Made by a program: the position numbers and the translations under genes. Below are positions 7,940 to 16,925 of a stretch of 64,000 nt of DNA, one piece after another (the stretch's first letter is position 1; each line of letters begins with the position of its first letter). Origin of the DNA: Streptomyces oryzae. GTDB taxonomy: Bacteria > Actinomycetota > Actinomycetes > Streptomycetales > Streptomycetaceae. Below the pieces are notes generated by a model. It was given only the letters and a program-made list of their open reading frames with translations. It had not been told where the DNA came from and made no database searches. The stretch spans positions 31,516 through 95,515 of the forward strand of contig NZ_JADKMA010000004.1 in the NCBI RefSeq assembly GCF_017676365.1. Direction: 5' to 3'.

Positions 7940-10810
7940 TCAGTCGGCGGACGGGGCGGCGGTGGGGTCGGGCGCGAGGACGGCGAGGAGGCGCAGCATC
8001 GGACGGCCGGTCGTCAGCAGCGAGTCGGCGAGATCCGCCAGCTCCCGCTTGGTGCGCTCACCGGCCAGGGTGGGCTGCTCCCACGCGCCCAGCCGCGCCT
8101 TGTACCGCTCGATGGGCTCGCGCAGCGGCTCGTCCCACTCCGCGCGGTGCTTCTCCAGGTATGCCTCGGCGGCTTTCAGGACGTCGGGCAGCGGCTCGGC
8201 GAGGCGGGCGGCGTTGTGCGGGCTGAGCGGGTTGGCCATCTCAGGACCGACTCCGGCCTCGTGGAGCACCTTCACCATGTCGGCGTCCACCGAGCCGTCG
8301 GCGGTCACCGCCATCCACTGGACGACCGTGGGCTTGCCCTGCGCGTTGGAGTAGATCCCCTGGACCAGATAGCGGGCAGGCCGTACCTGCGCCGTGATGA
8401 TGGGCGCGGTCTGCCGGTCGATGCGGACGAGCACCTTGTCCGTCAGCCACTCCACCATCGGATGCAGATCGGTGAGGAGGGAGATCTCCGGCCAGTTGGA
8501 GGTGGAGGACTGGCGTGCGAGCCGCAGCGAGTGCTCGGCCAGCCGCCGGTTGAGGGTGACGAGCAGCCGTTTGTGGAGCTGCTGTTCGCGCACATAGTCC
8601 GGCGGCAGCGCCTTGAGCCGCCGGATGAGGTCGCGGGGCGGCACGAAGGAGATCAGCCCGGACTTCTCGTCCATCGACAGGTCGAGCCGGTCGCGTGCGT
8701 CGGGGAAGACCTCGTTGACGGCTTCGTCGATGTACTGCCGAGTGGAGGCGAACAGCCGCGGGACCTCGGCTGTGGGAGGGGCCGTGTTGTGCTGGCCGCT
8801 GTCGTCGGCCGGCTCCCCACCGACCGTGCCGAAGAAGTCCCCCAGGAAGTCGTCCAGCCCGTCGTCCGTGCCGCTCGTGCCACCGGAATGCGGCGCGTCG
8901 AGCGACTCGTCCACGGTGCGGCCCCGCAGCAGGTCCTGGACGAGGGATTTCTCCTCGGCCTCGGCCCGGTACAGCCCGCTGACCGCCTCCGCCGTGCCCA
9001 GCGCGCGGTGCGCTTCGTCCTCCCGCTCCAGCAGCCGCTCGGCGACGAGGGTGTCGTCCTTGGCGCCGTCCACCGTGCTGGTCAGGATCAGGGCGCGGAA
9101 CTGCGGCGATCTCTCCTGCCCGTAGCGGTCGATACGGCCGTTGCGCTGCTCGATCCGGATCAGCGACCAGGGCACGTCGTAGTGGATGAGCTGGTGGCAC
9201 TGACGGTGCAGGTTGACGCCCTCGGAGGCCAGGTCGCCGGTGAACAGGATGCGGACCGGGGTGTCGGCCAGGCCGAAATCCTCGACGCACTGCATCTGCT
9301 GCTCGTCCGAGAGGCCACCGTGCATGATCCGCGCGGCGGCCCGCTGCGCCGCCTGCCCCTTGAACCCGAGGGCGGCGGGGACCGCGTCGCGAAGCCATTC
9401 GAGGGTCTGCACGCGCTCGGAGAAGACCACGACCCGGGTGTCGGATCCCGGCCCCACACCGATCTCCTTGAGCTGCTCGACGAGCGCGCGGAACTTCGCG
9501 GAGTCCTTCTCCGTCACCTTCGCGGCCAGCGCGCCCAACCGCTCCAGGGCCTCCACCTCGGTCCGGTCGGCCTCGGGCGTGTTCCTCTTTTCCAGCGTCT
9601 TGGTGCGGGTGGCGACCGTGGCCTTGAGCGCCTTGTGGGAAGAGAGGAAGGACTTCAGCAGCGTGTAGGGGAAGAGCGCGACATCGGTGACCGACTTCCG
9701 CCCGTCCGCCGGCAGCCACGTCTGCGCCAGTTCCTCGAAGATCTGCTCCTCCGCCGGGGACGCCGCACAGTGGATGGCCTGCGACGGGCCGCGGTCGGCC
9801 CACTGGCCGTGCATCGCGTCCCGCACCTCCGGGCTCACCTTCGTCCGCCGGATGAACAGATGCTCGATGTCCTTGGCCCGGTATCGCTCGGGGTCGCGGA
9901 TGGCGGCGGGATCGAGGAGCGAGATCAGCTCGGCGAACGAACGGGCGTCGCCGTTGTGCGGGGTGGCGGAGGCCAACAGCAGCGCGTCGGTCCTGGGTGC
10001 CAGCGTCTTGGCGAGCTGGTTGCGCAGCGACCCCTTGTTGATGAGGTTGTGCGACTCGTCGATGACCACCGCGTCCCACCGGATGTGTTCCAGGTGGTGC
10101 TTGTACTGGTCGGTGTTCTTGAGGGTGTCGATCGAGATGATGACGCGCTTGAAGTAGGTGAACGGATTCCGGCCCGCCGGGATCTCCCGCTGGATGCGCT
10201 CGATACCCACCGAGTCGAGCCGCACGAGAGGAATGGCGAACCGCGTCCACAGCTCGTGCTGGAACTGCTCCAGCACATGCTGCGGCGTGACGACGAGGAT
10301 GCGCTCGCCACGCCCGCGCCGGATCAACTCGGCCAGCGTGAGACCGATTTCGAGAGTCTTGCCGAGCCCCACGACATCGGCGATCAGCATGCGGGGCTGG
10401 AGATTGCGTCCGGAGAGCGCGAGCTGCGCCGGACGCTGCTGGTACGGCAGCGCGTCCAGCAGGAACGAGTCCGTGAGCGCCAGCCCCCGCTCGGACTGCG
10501 GCAGCGCCGTCTTGCGGATGACGGACTCCAGGAAGAGCCGGGAGCGCCGGAAATTCGGGGAATCGTCCTGCACCAGCGTCGTCTTGCGCGGGTCCAGCAG
10601 CTCGGCCCGGTCCAGCGCGGTGAAGAACACCGCCTCCTGGTCCCGTACGAAGTCGGAGATGCCCACGGCGTCGATGCGGGTCCCGTCGTGTCTGGTGGGG
10701 AAGCTGTTGCGGACCAGCCAGACCTCGTCCCGTACGACGACCTGCGCACCCGGCGGGTACTGCGCGTCCTCGGAACTCTCGGCGAGGGCGCTGCTGCCGT
10801 CGACGGTCAC
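7940..10810 (-). CDS. SNF2/HepA-family helicase-translocase (DrmD-like)
   Basis: 956 residues from a GTG start at 10810 with a good GGAGG 6-7 bases upstream. Motifs in order: a Q-like segment LPYQQRPAQLAL (121-132), Walker A ADVVGLGKT (144-152), motif Ia VVTPQHVLEQ, DESH box at 251-254, SATPHNG at 281-287, and in the second RecA lobe GDLASEGVNLHRQ and QRNGRIDRYGQ (about 525-565). This is the superfamily 2 arrangement of HepA/RapA-type dsDNA translocases. Next to a giant adenine methylase it resembles DrmD of DISARM class I, or the motor subunit of a restriction system. It lies 25 bp from the methylase gene, so they are surely co-transcribed. The DrmD assignment itself is inference. Confidence 0.85.
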   Translation of the reverse strand: MTVDGSSALAESSEDAQYPPGAQVVVRDEVWLVRNSFPTRHDGTRIDAVGISDFVRDQEAVFFTALDRAELLDPRKTTLVQDDSPNFRRSRLFLESVIRKTALPQSERGLALTDSFLLDALPYQQRPAQLALSGRNLQPRMLIADVVGLGKTLEIGLTLAELIRRGRGERILVVTPQHVLEQFQHELWTRFAIPLVRLDSVGIERIQREIPAGRNPFTYFKRVIISIDTLKNTDQYKHHLEHIRWDAVVIDESHNLINKGSLRNQLAKTLAPRTDALLLASATPHNGDARSFAELISLLDPAAIRDPERYRAKDIEHLFIRRTKVSPEVRDAMHGQWADRGPSQAIHCAASPAEEQIFEELAQTWLPADGRKSVTDVALFPYTLLKSFLSSHKALKATVATRTKTLEKRNTPEADRTEVEALERLGALAAKVTEKDSAKFRALVEQLKEIGVGPGSDTRVVVFSERVQTLEWLRDAVPAALGFKGQAAQRAAARIMHGGLSDEQQMQCVEDFGLADTPVRILFTGDLASEGVNLHRQCHQLIHYDVPWSLIRIEQRNGRIDRYGQERSPQFRALILTSTVDGAKDDTLVAERLLEREDEAHRALGTAEAVSGLYRAEAEEKSLVQDLLRGRTVDESLDAPHSGGTSGTDDGLDDFLGDFFGTVGGEPADDSGQHNTAPPTAEVPRLFASTRQYIDEAVNEVFPDARDRLDLSMDEKSGLISFVPPRDLIRRLKALPPDYVREQQLHKRLLVTLNRRLAEHSLRLARQSSTSNWPEISLLTDLHPMVEWLTDKVLVRIDRQTAPIITAQVRPARYLVQGIYSNAQGKPTVVQWMAVTADGSVDADMVKVLHEAGVGPEMANPLSPHNAARLAEPLPDVLKAAEAYLEKHRAEWDEPLREPIERYKARLGAWEQPTLAGERTKRELADLADSLLTTGRPMLRLLAVLAPDPTAAPSAD

Positions 10811-10861
10811 CCGCTGCCTCCTGTGTTGACGTTCGACGTTCGTGTCCTGGATGTGTGTATC

Positions 10862-10881
10862 ACCACCCTTGTCGGGGTGGT
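10862..10881. promoter_or_regulatory. Hairpin between kinase and helicase genes
   Basis: ACCACCC (10862-10868) and GGGTGGT (10875-10881) form a 7-bp stem with a 6-nt loop inside the 148-bp gap between the kinase stop and the helicase start. It could terminate the kinase transcript or be part of a separate helicase promoter. The gap is long enough for an independent promoter, so membership of the kinase in the operon is not certain. Confidence 0.4.
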
Positions 10882-10958
10882 CATGCAGGTCAAGGGGAAT
10901 GGGGACGATCAGTGACCGGCCCGTTACCGCTGCCGTGCCCAGTCTCGTCGTGGGCCGG

Positions 10959-12146
10959 TCAGAACGGGGCGCTCGCGGCGTACACCTGGCGCAGTTGCTG
11001 GGCGGTTCGGCGGGCCTGAGCCGAGTGGCGCAACGGCCCGGAGGGGGGAGTATCGCGACGCCGTGCTGCGGGGGCAGGAGTGGCCGGGGTCTGCACGCCG
11101 GGGGAGTTCGACTGCCCGTCCGGCCCGGCGGGGGAAGGGTCCAGCAGTGTGGGTGTCCGCTCAGGCGAAGGAGCCGGGACGGTCGCAGCCTCGGGCTCGG
11201 GTGCCGGCTCGGTCCGGGCCTCTGCCGACGGCGGGGCCGGGTGAGGGGGATGTGCGTGGACCGCGGGAGCCTGGACCGTGTGTGTGGTCAGCCTCCGCCG
11301 CGCCTGGGCGATCGTCATGCCCTGGCTCTCCACCACCGCCCGGCAGTGCCGCACCACGTCGGTGAGAGACGGCCGGTCCTGCGCCTCGTGGGCCAGCATG
11401 ACCGTGAGCAACGGCACCAGCTCTTCGGGAGTGCCCTCCAGATCCGGGGCCTTCTCGGGATTACCGACGAGATTGAACGTCGCCATCGGGGTGGCCGCCT
11501 GGTAGGGGGCGTGGCCGGTGGCCGCGAACAGCAGGACCGCGCCCAGCGCGTACACATCGACGGCCCCGGTCAGCGGCTTGACGCCGTTCGCCTGCTCCGG
11601 CGACATGTACGCGGGGGTGCCGACCACCGTGTTCGGCGCCGTCAGGGAAGCGTTGGACTCGGCGAAGACGGCGAGACCGAAGTCGATGATCTTCGGCCCG
11701 TTCGGCCCCAGCAGAATGTTCGCGGGCTTGAGATCGCGGTGCACCAGACCCTGGCGGTGCACACCGGCCAGCGCCTCGGCGAGGGTCGCCCCCAGCGAGG
11801 CCGTGAGCAGGGACGGCAGTATGCCGCATGCGTGCACGTGGCCCCGCAGGTCCGGCCCCTCCACGTACTCGGTGGCCAGCCAGGGGTCGTCCGCCTCGGC
11901 GTCGGCGTCCAGGAACGCCGCGATACGGGGGCCCCAGATCGTCTTGAGGATCTCGACCTCCTGCGCGAACCTCAGCCGCGCCTCCGAATCCACCACGCTC
12001 GGCTTGATCACCTTCACCGCCGCGGGCTCCCCGCCGAGCGACTCCCCCAGGTAGACCTGGCCCATACCGCCCTGCCCGATCCGTCCCTGCAGCTCGAAGC
12101 CGCCGATGACGGCCGGGTCCTCCGGGGAGAGGGGAGCAGTCTGCAC
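10959..12146 (-). CDS. Cytosolic Ser/Thr protein kinase (PknB-type)
   Basis: 395 residues from GTG 12146, which has GCGAGG upstream; the frame is open further up but lacks a ribosome site. Kinase landmarks are all intact: glycine loop GQGGMG (25-30), AVK lysine 45, HRDLKPAN (136-143), DFG (155-157) and the activation-loop end GTPAYMSPEQ (177-186). After about residue 280 comes a Pro/Ala-rich low-complexity tail. There is no membrane helix and no PASTA or other sensor domain. Kinases are part of Pgl (PglW) and some other defence systems, so its place upstream of a helicase/methylase pair may be meaningful. Equally, orphan kinases of this shape are common in Streptomyces. Confidence 0.85.
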   Translation of the reverse strand: MQTAPLSPEDPAVIGGFELQGRIGQGGMGQVYLGESLGGEPAAVKVIKPSVVDSEARLRFAQEVEILKTIWGPRIAAFLDADAEADDPWLATEYVEGPDLRGHVHACGILPSLLTASLGATLAEALAGVHRQGLVHRDLKPANILLGPNGPKIIDFGLAVFAESNASLTAPNTVVGTPAYMSPEQANGVKPLTGAVDVYALGAVLLFAATGHAPYQAATPMATFNLVGNPEKAPDLEGTPEELVPLLTVMLAHEAQDRPSLTDVVRHCRAVVESQGMTIAQARRRLTTHTVQAPAVHAHPPHPAPPSAEARTEPAPEPEAATVPAPSPERTPTLLDPSPAGPDGQSNSPGVQTPATPAPAARRRDTPPSGPLRHSAQARRTAQQLRQVYAASAPF

Positions 12147-12708
12147 GGGGAACCTCGCTGGTCGGGTGGTCGGGCTGGTGATGGGAAGTGCCACGTTAAT
12201 GGATCTGCTGCCGTCGCGAGGGCGCTCTGGGAGGTCACACCGTCGCTGACAGATGGGCGACCATGTCCAGGACGCCGCAGGAGGGCCGGGCTGAGGCTGA
12301 TCCCTGGGAGTGGACACCCTGATGATGGATTTTGATGGTCCAGGGAGGGATGTCCAGGTGGGACGCGAGTATCCGTATCCGGAGAAGTTCAGGAACGACG
12401 CTGTCGCGCTCTATCGCCTCACGGCCGGGCAGCGGACGTACGCGGCGGCAGCTGCGTATCGCGGTATCACCGCGGAGCCGCTTCGGTTGCCGGGGAGGAC
12501 CCATGCAAGATCGCGAAGTCACACCGGAGTCATGACCGGGTGAAAGCCAGGTCGTGGATGGCCTTGAGGGCGGATGGGGGCGCGTCCGGGCAACTTCCAG
12601 AACCCAGTCGACCGTACTGGCCTCTCGTCCGAAATCAGCACCTACCCTGAGACAGGGTCAGGTAGTTCCGGCCGATGCAACGCGCCGACAGCCGACAAGG
12701 GGTGGCTA
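12147..12708. promoter_or_regulatory. Divergent intergenic region between the two putative defence units
   Basis: 562 bp separate the leftward kinase from the rightward 512-residue gene. It must hold the promoters of both. The middle contains an IS3-type transposase remnant (see separate entry). I could not recognise convincing -35/-10 pairs. Confidence 0.4.
12310..12543 (+). pseudogene. Remnant of IS3-family transposase OrfA
   Basis: The frame encodes REYPYPEKFRNDAVALYRL followed by YAAAAAYRGITAEPLR. This is the N-terminal helix-turn-helix of IS3-family OrfA (the 'YP-x-E-F-R-x-x-A-V' and 'GI-x-x-x-x-L-R' pattern). The similarity stops there and the frame runs into unrelated residues. No OrfB/DDE part and no terminal inverted repeats are visible. 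It is a decayed fragment marking past transposition in this junction. Confidence 0.65.
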
Positions 12709-14247
12709 GTGACAGCGGATGTCCGTGGGCCGGCATGGGCACTCGAGGGATTGGGCGTGCGGTCCGGGCGCTATCCCCTGGCGGTGGAGGGCCCGGTGAT
12801 GCGGGCGGTGGACCGGTTGGTTCCTGGAGTGTCCACGGTGACCCGCTACATCCGTTACCACTCGCTGTATGCGGCGATCGCGGCGCACGCGGAACGGAAC
12901 GCTTGGGACATCACCGCGTGCCGCCGGGCGGTCCGCCGCAGCGAGGTCCTGCTGGCGGCGCTCCAGCACGACGGGGAGACAGATCCGGCGTGGCTTGCCC
13001 ACGGGGTCGATCGGGTGCGGCGTTTTTGCACAGAGGAACTGGAACTCGCGCGAGCCGCCGACGAACAGCAGCTGAGCCAGTCGTACTCACCCCGCCGCTG
13101 GGGCTTTTGGGACCAGTACGGCGGACCCGCCACGGTGCTCGGCACAGTGGACATCCGGGACGGAGTGCTCAGACCCGGCCGGCACCCGTGCCCTCCCGCG
13201 GTCAAGGAGCTCTTCGCCCCTCTGCTGTCTCTCGCGGCACAGGACGTCGTGCCTTTCGCCGAGCTGGAGACAGCCGGGCAGGCGGCTCTTGGCGTCCCGT
13301 GCCCGGCCGAGCGGGAATGGCTGACGGACGTGCTGACCGCAACTCGCGGTGGAGGAACCCACGCGCAGGGGGACTGGGAGGCATCCGACCGCACTCGGCG
13401 TGCGACCCTCCGTATCCTCGGACGGGCGATCGATCTCCACGGTCATGAAGGCGACGGGTATCAGGAGACGCTGCGCTCCGCGGTGGCCTTCGGCGGCGAG
13501 GCGACAACTGATCCCGTCTTGACGGCGGTTCCCGAGACGGCCGGTTGGCGGGGAGTGCTGCTGCGCCATTACTCCGTCGGCGCCTGGCGTCGGCTGTGGG
13601 CGGCACTGGTGGCCTGTGTCGGCTCCAAGGACGGCGAGGGAGACCGGTCGGCCGAGGAACTACGCGACTGGCTGGCGCAACAGGCCCCGGACGGGAATGT
13701 ACGGCGGGTCCTGGACGACCTGCCTCCACTCAAGAACGCGGCAGGTCAGTTATTGCCTGCCGAACGGCTTCTCCTGGAGCGGGGTGCCGATGCCCCGATG
13801 ACCAATGTGCTGCTCCTGATGGTGGGTGCGCTGCGCTCCCGTGAGGGTCATCTGCCGGACGACGTACGGGCCGTCTTTCTGGGCCGTCAGCGGCGTCGGG
13901 CCGAGTTCCTCGACCCGACGTGGGTCGACGGCCTCATCGCCGGCTACGCCGACCGGCCGGTCAGCGACCTGGCCGCCCGGCTGGTGGACGACATGCTCGC
14001 CCAGTCCCGCAGAGTCGCCCTCGCGAAGCTGCGCATCGACCCCGCGACCGGCGGGCTGAAGATCTTCTCCCGTCTGCACTTCCGCAACGAGCGTTATTTC
14101 AAGACCGGTGACGAAGGCGACTCCGACATCGGCACCCGCATACCCCAACTCGGCTCCTTGGCGGCGCAGCTGGGGCTTCTCGCCGTCCGTGACAACTGCC
14201 ACACCATCACCGCGGAGGGACGGCGCATCCTGGAGACGAATCCATGA
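12709..14247 (+). CDS. Unrecognised protein coupled to the PLD-like nuclease
   Basis: 512 residues from GTG 12709, chosen because AAGGGG lies 7-8 bases upstream; the open frame extends to 12574 without a ribosome site. I do not recognise a domain. A conserved-looking stretch near the N-terminus, RLVPGVSTVTRYIRYHSLYA, resembles the 'PG-x-S-x-x-T-x-x-R-Y' motif I associate with DUF6361-like proteins that neighbour PLD or helicase genes; that link is tentative. The rest is helical, with no membrane segment. The C-terminus (QLGLLAVRDNCHTITAEGRRIL) looks like a winged-helix end. ATGA overlap with the next gene shows tight coupling. Codon 348 is TTA (13750-13752), so translation may depend on bldA tRNA. 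Confidence 0.75.
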   Translation: MTADVRGPAWALEGLGVRSGRYPLAVEGPVMRAVDRLVPGVSTVTRYIRYHSLYAAIAAHAERNAWDITACRRAVRRSEVLLAALQHDGETDPAWLAHGVDRVRRFCTEELELARAADEQQLSQSYSPRRWGFWDQYGGPATVLGTVDIRDGVLRPGRHPCPPAVKELFAPLLSLAAQDVVPFAELETAGQAALGVPCPAEREWLTDVLTATRGGGTHAQGDWEASDRTRRATLRILGRAIDLHGHEGDGYQETLRSAVAFGGEATTDPVLTAVPETAGWRGVLLRHYSVGAWRRLWAALVACVGSKDGEGDRSAEELRDWLAQQAPDGNVRRVLDDLPPLKNAAGQLLPAERLLLERGADAPMTNVLLLMVGALRSREGHLPDDVRAVFLGRQRRRAEFLDPTWVDGLIAGYADRPVSDLAARLVDDMLAQSRRVALAKLRIDPATGGLKIFSRLHFRNERYFKTGDEGDSDIGTRIPQLGSLAAQLGLLAVRDNCHTITAEGRRILETNP

Positions 14248-16925
14248 GCGCGGCACACCACACCCGGTTCGCATCCCCCGTGACGCTGCTGAGGGAGTGG
14301 AGCGAACGCAGTGATCAGCAGGCACTGCACGAAGCGCTCTTCCTCGGTTTCACAGTCGATCTTCCCTTCCTGGAAAAGGTCGCCATACCCGTTGCCCGTG
14401 GCCTGGGTGCCCGCACCGCAGTGATCGGTGATGCGGCCCAAGGGCTGTACGACCCGGTCGATGTGCGCATGGCAGGCCGCAGTTATCTGCACGGCCTGGC
14501 CTCCTGCCGGCGCGCGTTCCACCCCAAGGTCGTCCTTCTGATCGGCGAACACGCCTGCCGGCTCGCAGTGGGTTCGGGGAACCCGACGCTGTCCGGCTGG
14601 GGTGCCAACGACGAACTCTGGACGGTGGTGGAAACCGAGGACAACGACTCCCACGCGCTGCTGGCCGACCTCGCCGACTGGCTGGACGCCCTGCCCTCCG
14701 TCGTGGAACTTGCCCCTTGGTCGGCGAGTCACCTGACGGAACTCGCTGCTCTTCTGACCGAACGGCATGTCAACGCCCCGGCCGGACCGGAACCAGGTGC
14801 CCGGCTTCTGCACAACCTTCAGGAGAGTCTGCTGGACCAACTGCCGCGCGGCTCCGTCGACGAACTGCACGCGTATGCCCCGTTCGTCGACGAGGCCGGT
14901 CATGCCCTCAGCGTGCTGTTGGGCCGTCTGACACCGCGCCACACCATCCTCGGGCTCCAGCCCCGCTGGTCCAGCTACGACGCCGGAGCGATCAAGAGGG
15001 CGCTCGGCGGCTTCGACGCGCAGATTCGTTTTCTCAAGGAGACTCGGATGCGGCACGGCAAATTCGTCGAGTGGCAGACCGACGGCTGCCGATACGCTCT
15101 CACCGGAAGCCCGAATCTGACCCGCGCCGCGCTGTGCACCAGCACACGGGACGGCGGCAACTGCGAGCTCGCCGTAATCGCGGCCGACACTGCGCCCCTG
15201 CTGCCCGAACAGGGGCGCATCACCTCACTCGCGAGCCTGACGGGCCGCACCATCCGGCCCTTCGAGTCCACCGGTCACACGCTCGTCCTGCTGGGCGCGA
15301 AGACGGACAGCGAAGGCCTGCACGTCTCTCTGGCGCACCCCCAGCTCCTGCCCGTGGTGATCAGCACGTCTCCGGACGGTTCACCGGGTTCCTGGACGCA
15401 GACCGGAACCATTCCGGCGGGGGCGTCGGCCTGTTCCTTCCCGCTGCCCGAGGTTCCTGGCGCGGCGGTTCGCGCCACGTGCGCCCGTCCTGACGGCACC
15501 ACCGCAGAATCCGCGGTCGTCTTCGTCTACAGCCCCGTGCACTGCGCACGGCGCCACAGCGCCGACAGCGCTCCCCGGCTGAGAGACGACTACACAGTGC
15601 AGTCCCTGTTCGCCGACGAGCGTGCCGCACGCCGTTTCGAAACCGATCTGCTGCGCCTGCGCGAGCTCACCGCCGGAATGTCCGCTCCCCGGGTGAGTTC
15701 GGCGGGAGACGCGACAGCGGGCTCGGTGACATCGAGCGACGTCGACCGCTGGGACGCCTACCTCGCCGACTGCCGCCGGATGATCGGGGCGCCGTTGACG
15801 GACCTGGCGTTCGGCACCTCGCAGCTCGACCTGCCGCAGGCACCCTCGTCGCGGTGGATCGTGTCGACGATCACCCTTGGCGTGCGGGAGGTGGATGACG
15901 AAGAGCACGAGGACGATTGGGAGGAGGTGGACCTCCCCACCACGAGCGAGCCGCTCGTCCCGTACGTCGCGCCAGAGCAGCGTGCCCGTTGCCGCGCCTG
16001 GGCCCAGCGCTGGGTCGCGGCGCTTACAGGCCCTGACCGTTCAGCAGCACCGGTTCCGGTCCGGCTGCTCGTGGCCAGCCTGTACGTCCAGCTCCTGGCT
16101 GCCGGAGTCTGGGACGAGCAGGACCAGAGCTGGCGCGACGGACTCAGCTACCTCCTCGATGCACTCGGTTCCGAAGAACTGGCGGCCGAGGCGGACCACG
16201 ATGCACCGCCCGAGAGCCGGCGACGGCTGGATGCGGTGGCGGCCGTGGTGATGACACTGCTCGTCCAGGACGCCACCTTCACCGGCGGGGGCGAGCACGA
16301 TGTACTCGCGGCCCGCGCCTGGCACGGCGGCAAGGCGATGATCGCGCGTGCCGAGCCCGCCGAGGCGGAGGACCTGATGATCCCGCCGGAGCGGGCGCTC
16401 GCCCGCGTCGCGCCCTGGAGCGAGGTGGAGAGACTCATCGCTCTGGCGCAGGAAGACGACCCTTACGCGGAGGCGATCGAGGGGCTCACCGCGGCCGGCT
16501 GGTCGGTCGTGTGCGAGGACGGGCTCTGGGAGATCACGGGCACGTTCGGCAATCCGCTTCCGGTTGTGGCCAAGGCCGCCGAACGACTCGGGCGGCACCA
16601 CGCCGACGGTGTGCTCGTACGAGCACGCAGCAAGAACCGCTGGGCCTTCATGGCGTGGGCGGACCCCTACCTGGTCCTGCTCAATCCCCCGGCACGAGTC
16701 TGGCGTACCTACCAGGTACGACTCCCTGCCACACCGGAATCGCGGTTCAGCGGCGGCGACCTTTCCGCGATACCCGGCCGCGTCGGTTCCCCGATCCCGC
16801 TACAGAAAGACCCGCCTGAAGCCCTCAGGAAGATTCTCGCCGAAGCAGGCCTCAGTTACCCAGAGTTGGTCAGTCGCCTGTTCACCCCGACGCATGACGT
16901 CGATGAGGCCCTCCCGAGCTTGTAG
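14244..16925 (+). CDS. Phospholipase D-fold protein, probable nuclease (DrmC-like?)
   Basis: 893 residues; the ATG overlaps the upstream stop (ATGA). Two PLD half-sites are visible: H93-P-K95 with G110-S-G-N113, and H271-G-K273 with G288-S-P-N291, each followed by a downstream Glu as in PLD-fold nucleases. Together they make one complete bilobed active site in the first 310 residues. The remaining about 580 residues are unassigned; they include an acidic stretch (DDEEHEDDWEEVD, around 550) and no helicase motifs. PLD nucleases occur in DISARM (DrmC) and many restriction-like islands; this one is much longer than the DrmC proteins I remember. With its partner it forms a two-gene operon facing away from the helicase/methylase unit. 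Confidence 0.75.
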   Translation: MSAAHHTRFASPVTLLREWSERSDQQALHEALFLGFTVDLPFLEKVAIPVARGLGARTAVIGDAAQGLYDPVDVRMAGRSYLHGLASCRRAFHPKVVLLIGEHACRLAVGSGNPTLSGWGANDELWTVVETEDNDSHALLADLADWLDALPSVVELAPWSASHLTELAALLTERHVNAPAGPEPGARLLHNLQESLLDQLPRGSVDELHAYAPFVDEAGHALSVLLGRLTPRHTILGLQPRWSSYDAGAIKRALGGFDAQIRFLKETRMRHGKFVEWQTDGCRYALTGSPNLTRAALCTSTRDGGNCELAVIAADTAPLLPEQGRITSLASLTGRTIRPFESTGHTLVLLGAKTDSEGLHVSLAHPQLLPVVISTSPDGSPGSWTQTGTIPAGASACSFPLPEVPGAAVRATCARPDGTTAESAVVFVYSPVHCARRHSADSAPRLRDDYTVQSLFADERAARRFETDLLRLRELTAGMSAPRVSSAGDATAGSVTSSDVDRWDAYLADCRRMIGAPLTDLAFGTSQLDLPQAPSSRWIVSTITLGVREVDDEEHEDDWEEVDLPTTSEPLVPYVAPEQRARCRAWAQRWVAALTGPDRSAAPVPVRLLVASLYVQLLAAGVWDEQDQSWRDGLSYLLDALGSEELAAEADHDAPPESRRRLDAVAAVVMTLLVQDATFTGGGEHDVLAARAWHGGKAMIARAEPAEAEDLMIPPERALARVAPWSEVERLIALAQEDDPYAEAIEGLTAAGWSVVCEDGLWEITGTFGNPLPVVAKAAERLGRHHADGVLVRARSKNRWAFMAWADPYLVLLNPPARVWRTYQVRLPATPESRFSGGDLSAIPGRVGSPIPLQKDPPEALRKILAEAGLSYPELVSRLFTPTHDVDEALPSL

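Noticed and set aside
12574..12708. Longer N-terminus of the 512-residue protein from ATG 12574
   Set aside because: No ribosome site there and the extra residues are Ser/Gly/Thr-rich without structure; GTG 12709 has AAGGGG at the right distance.
734..16925. Calling the whole locus a canonical DISARM, BREX or Pgl system
   Set aside because: drmA/drmB, brxL/brxC and pglZ are not present in the window. Only single components resemble these systems.
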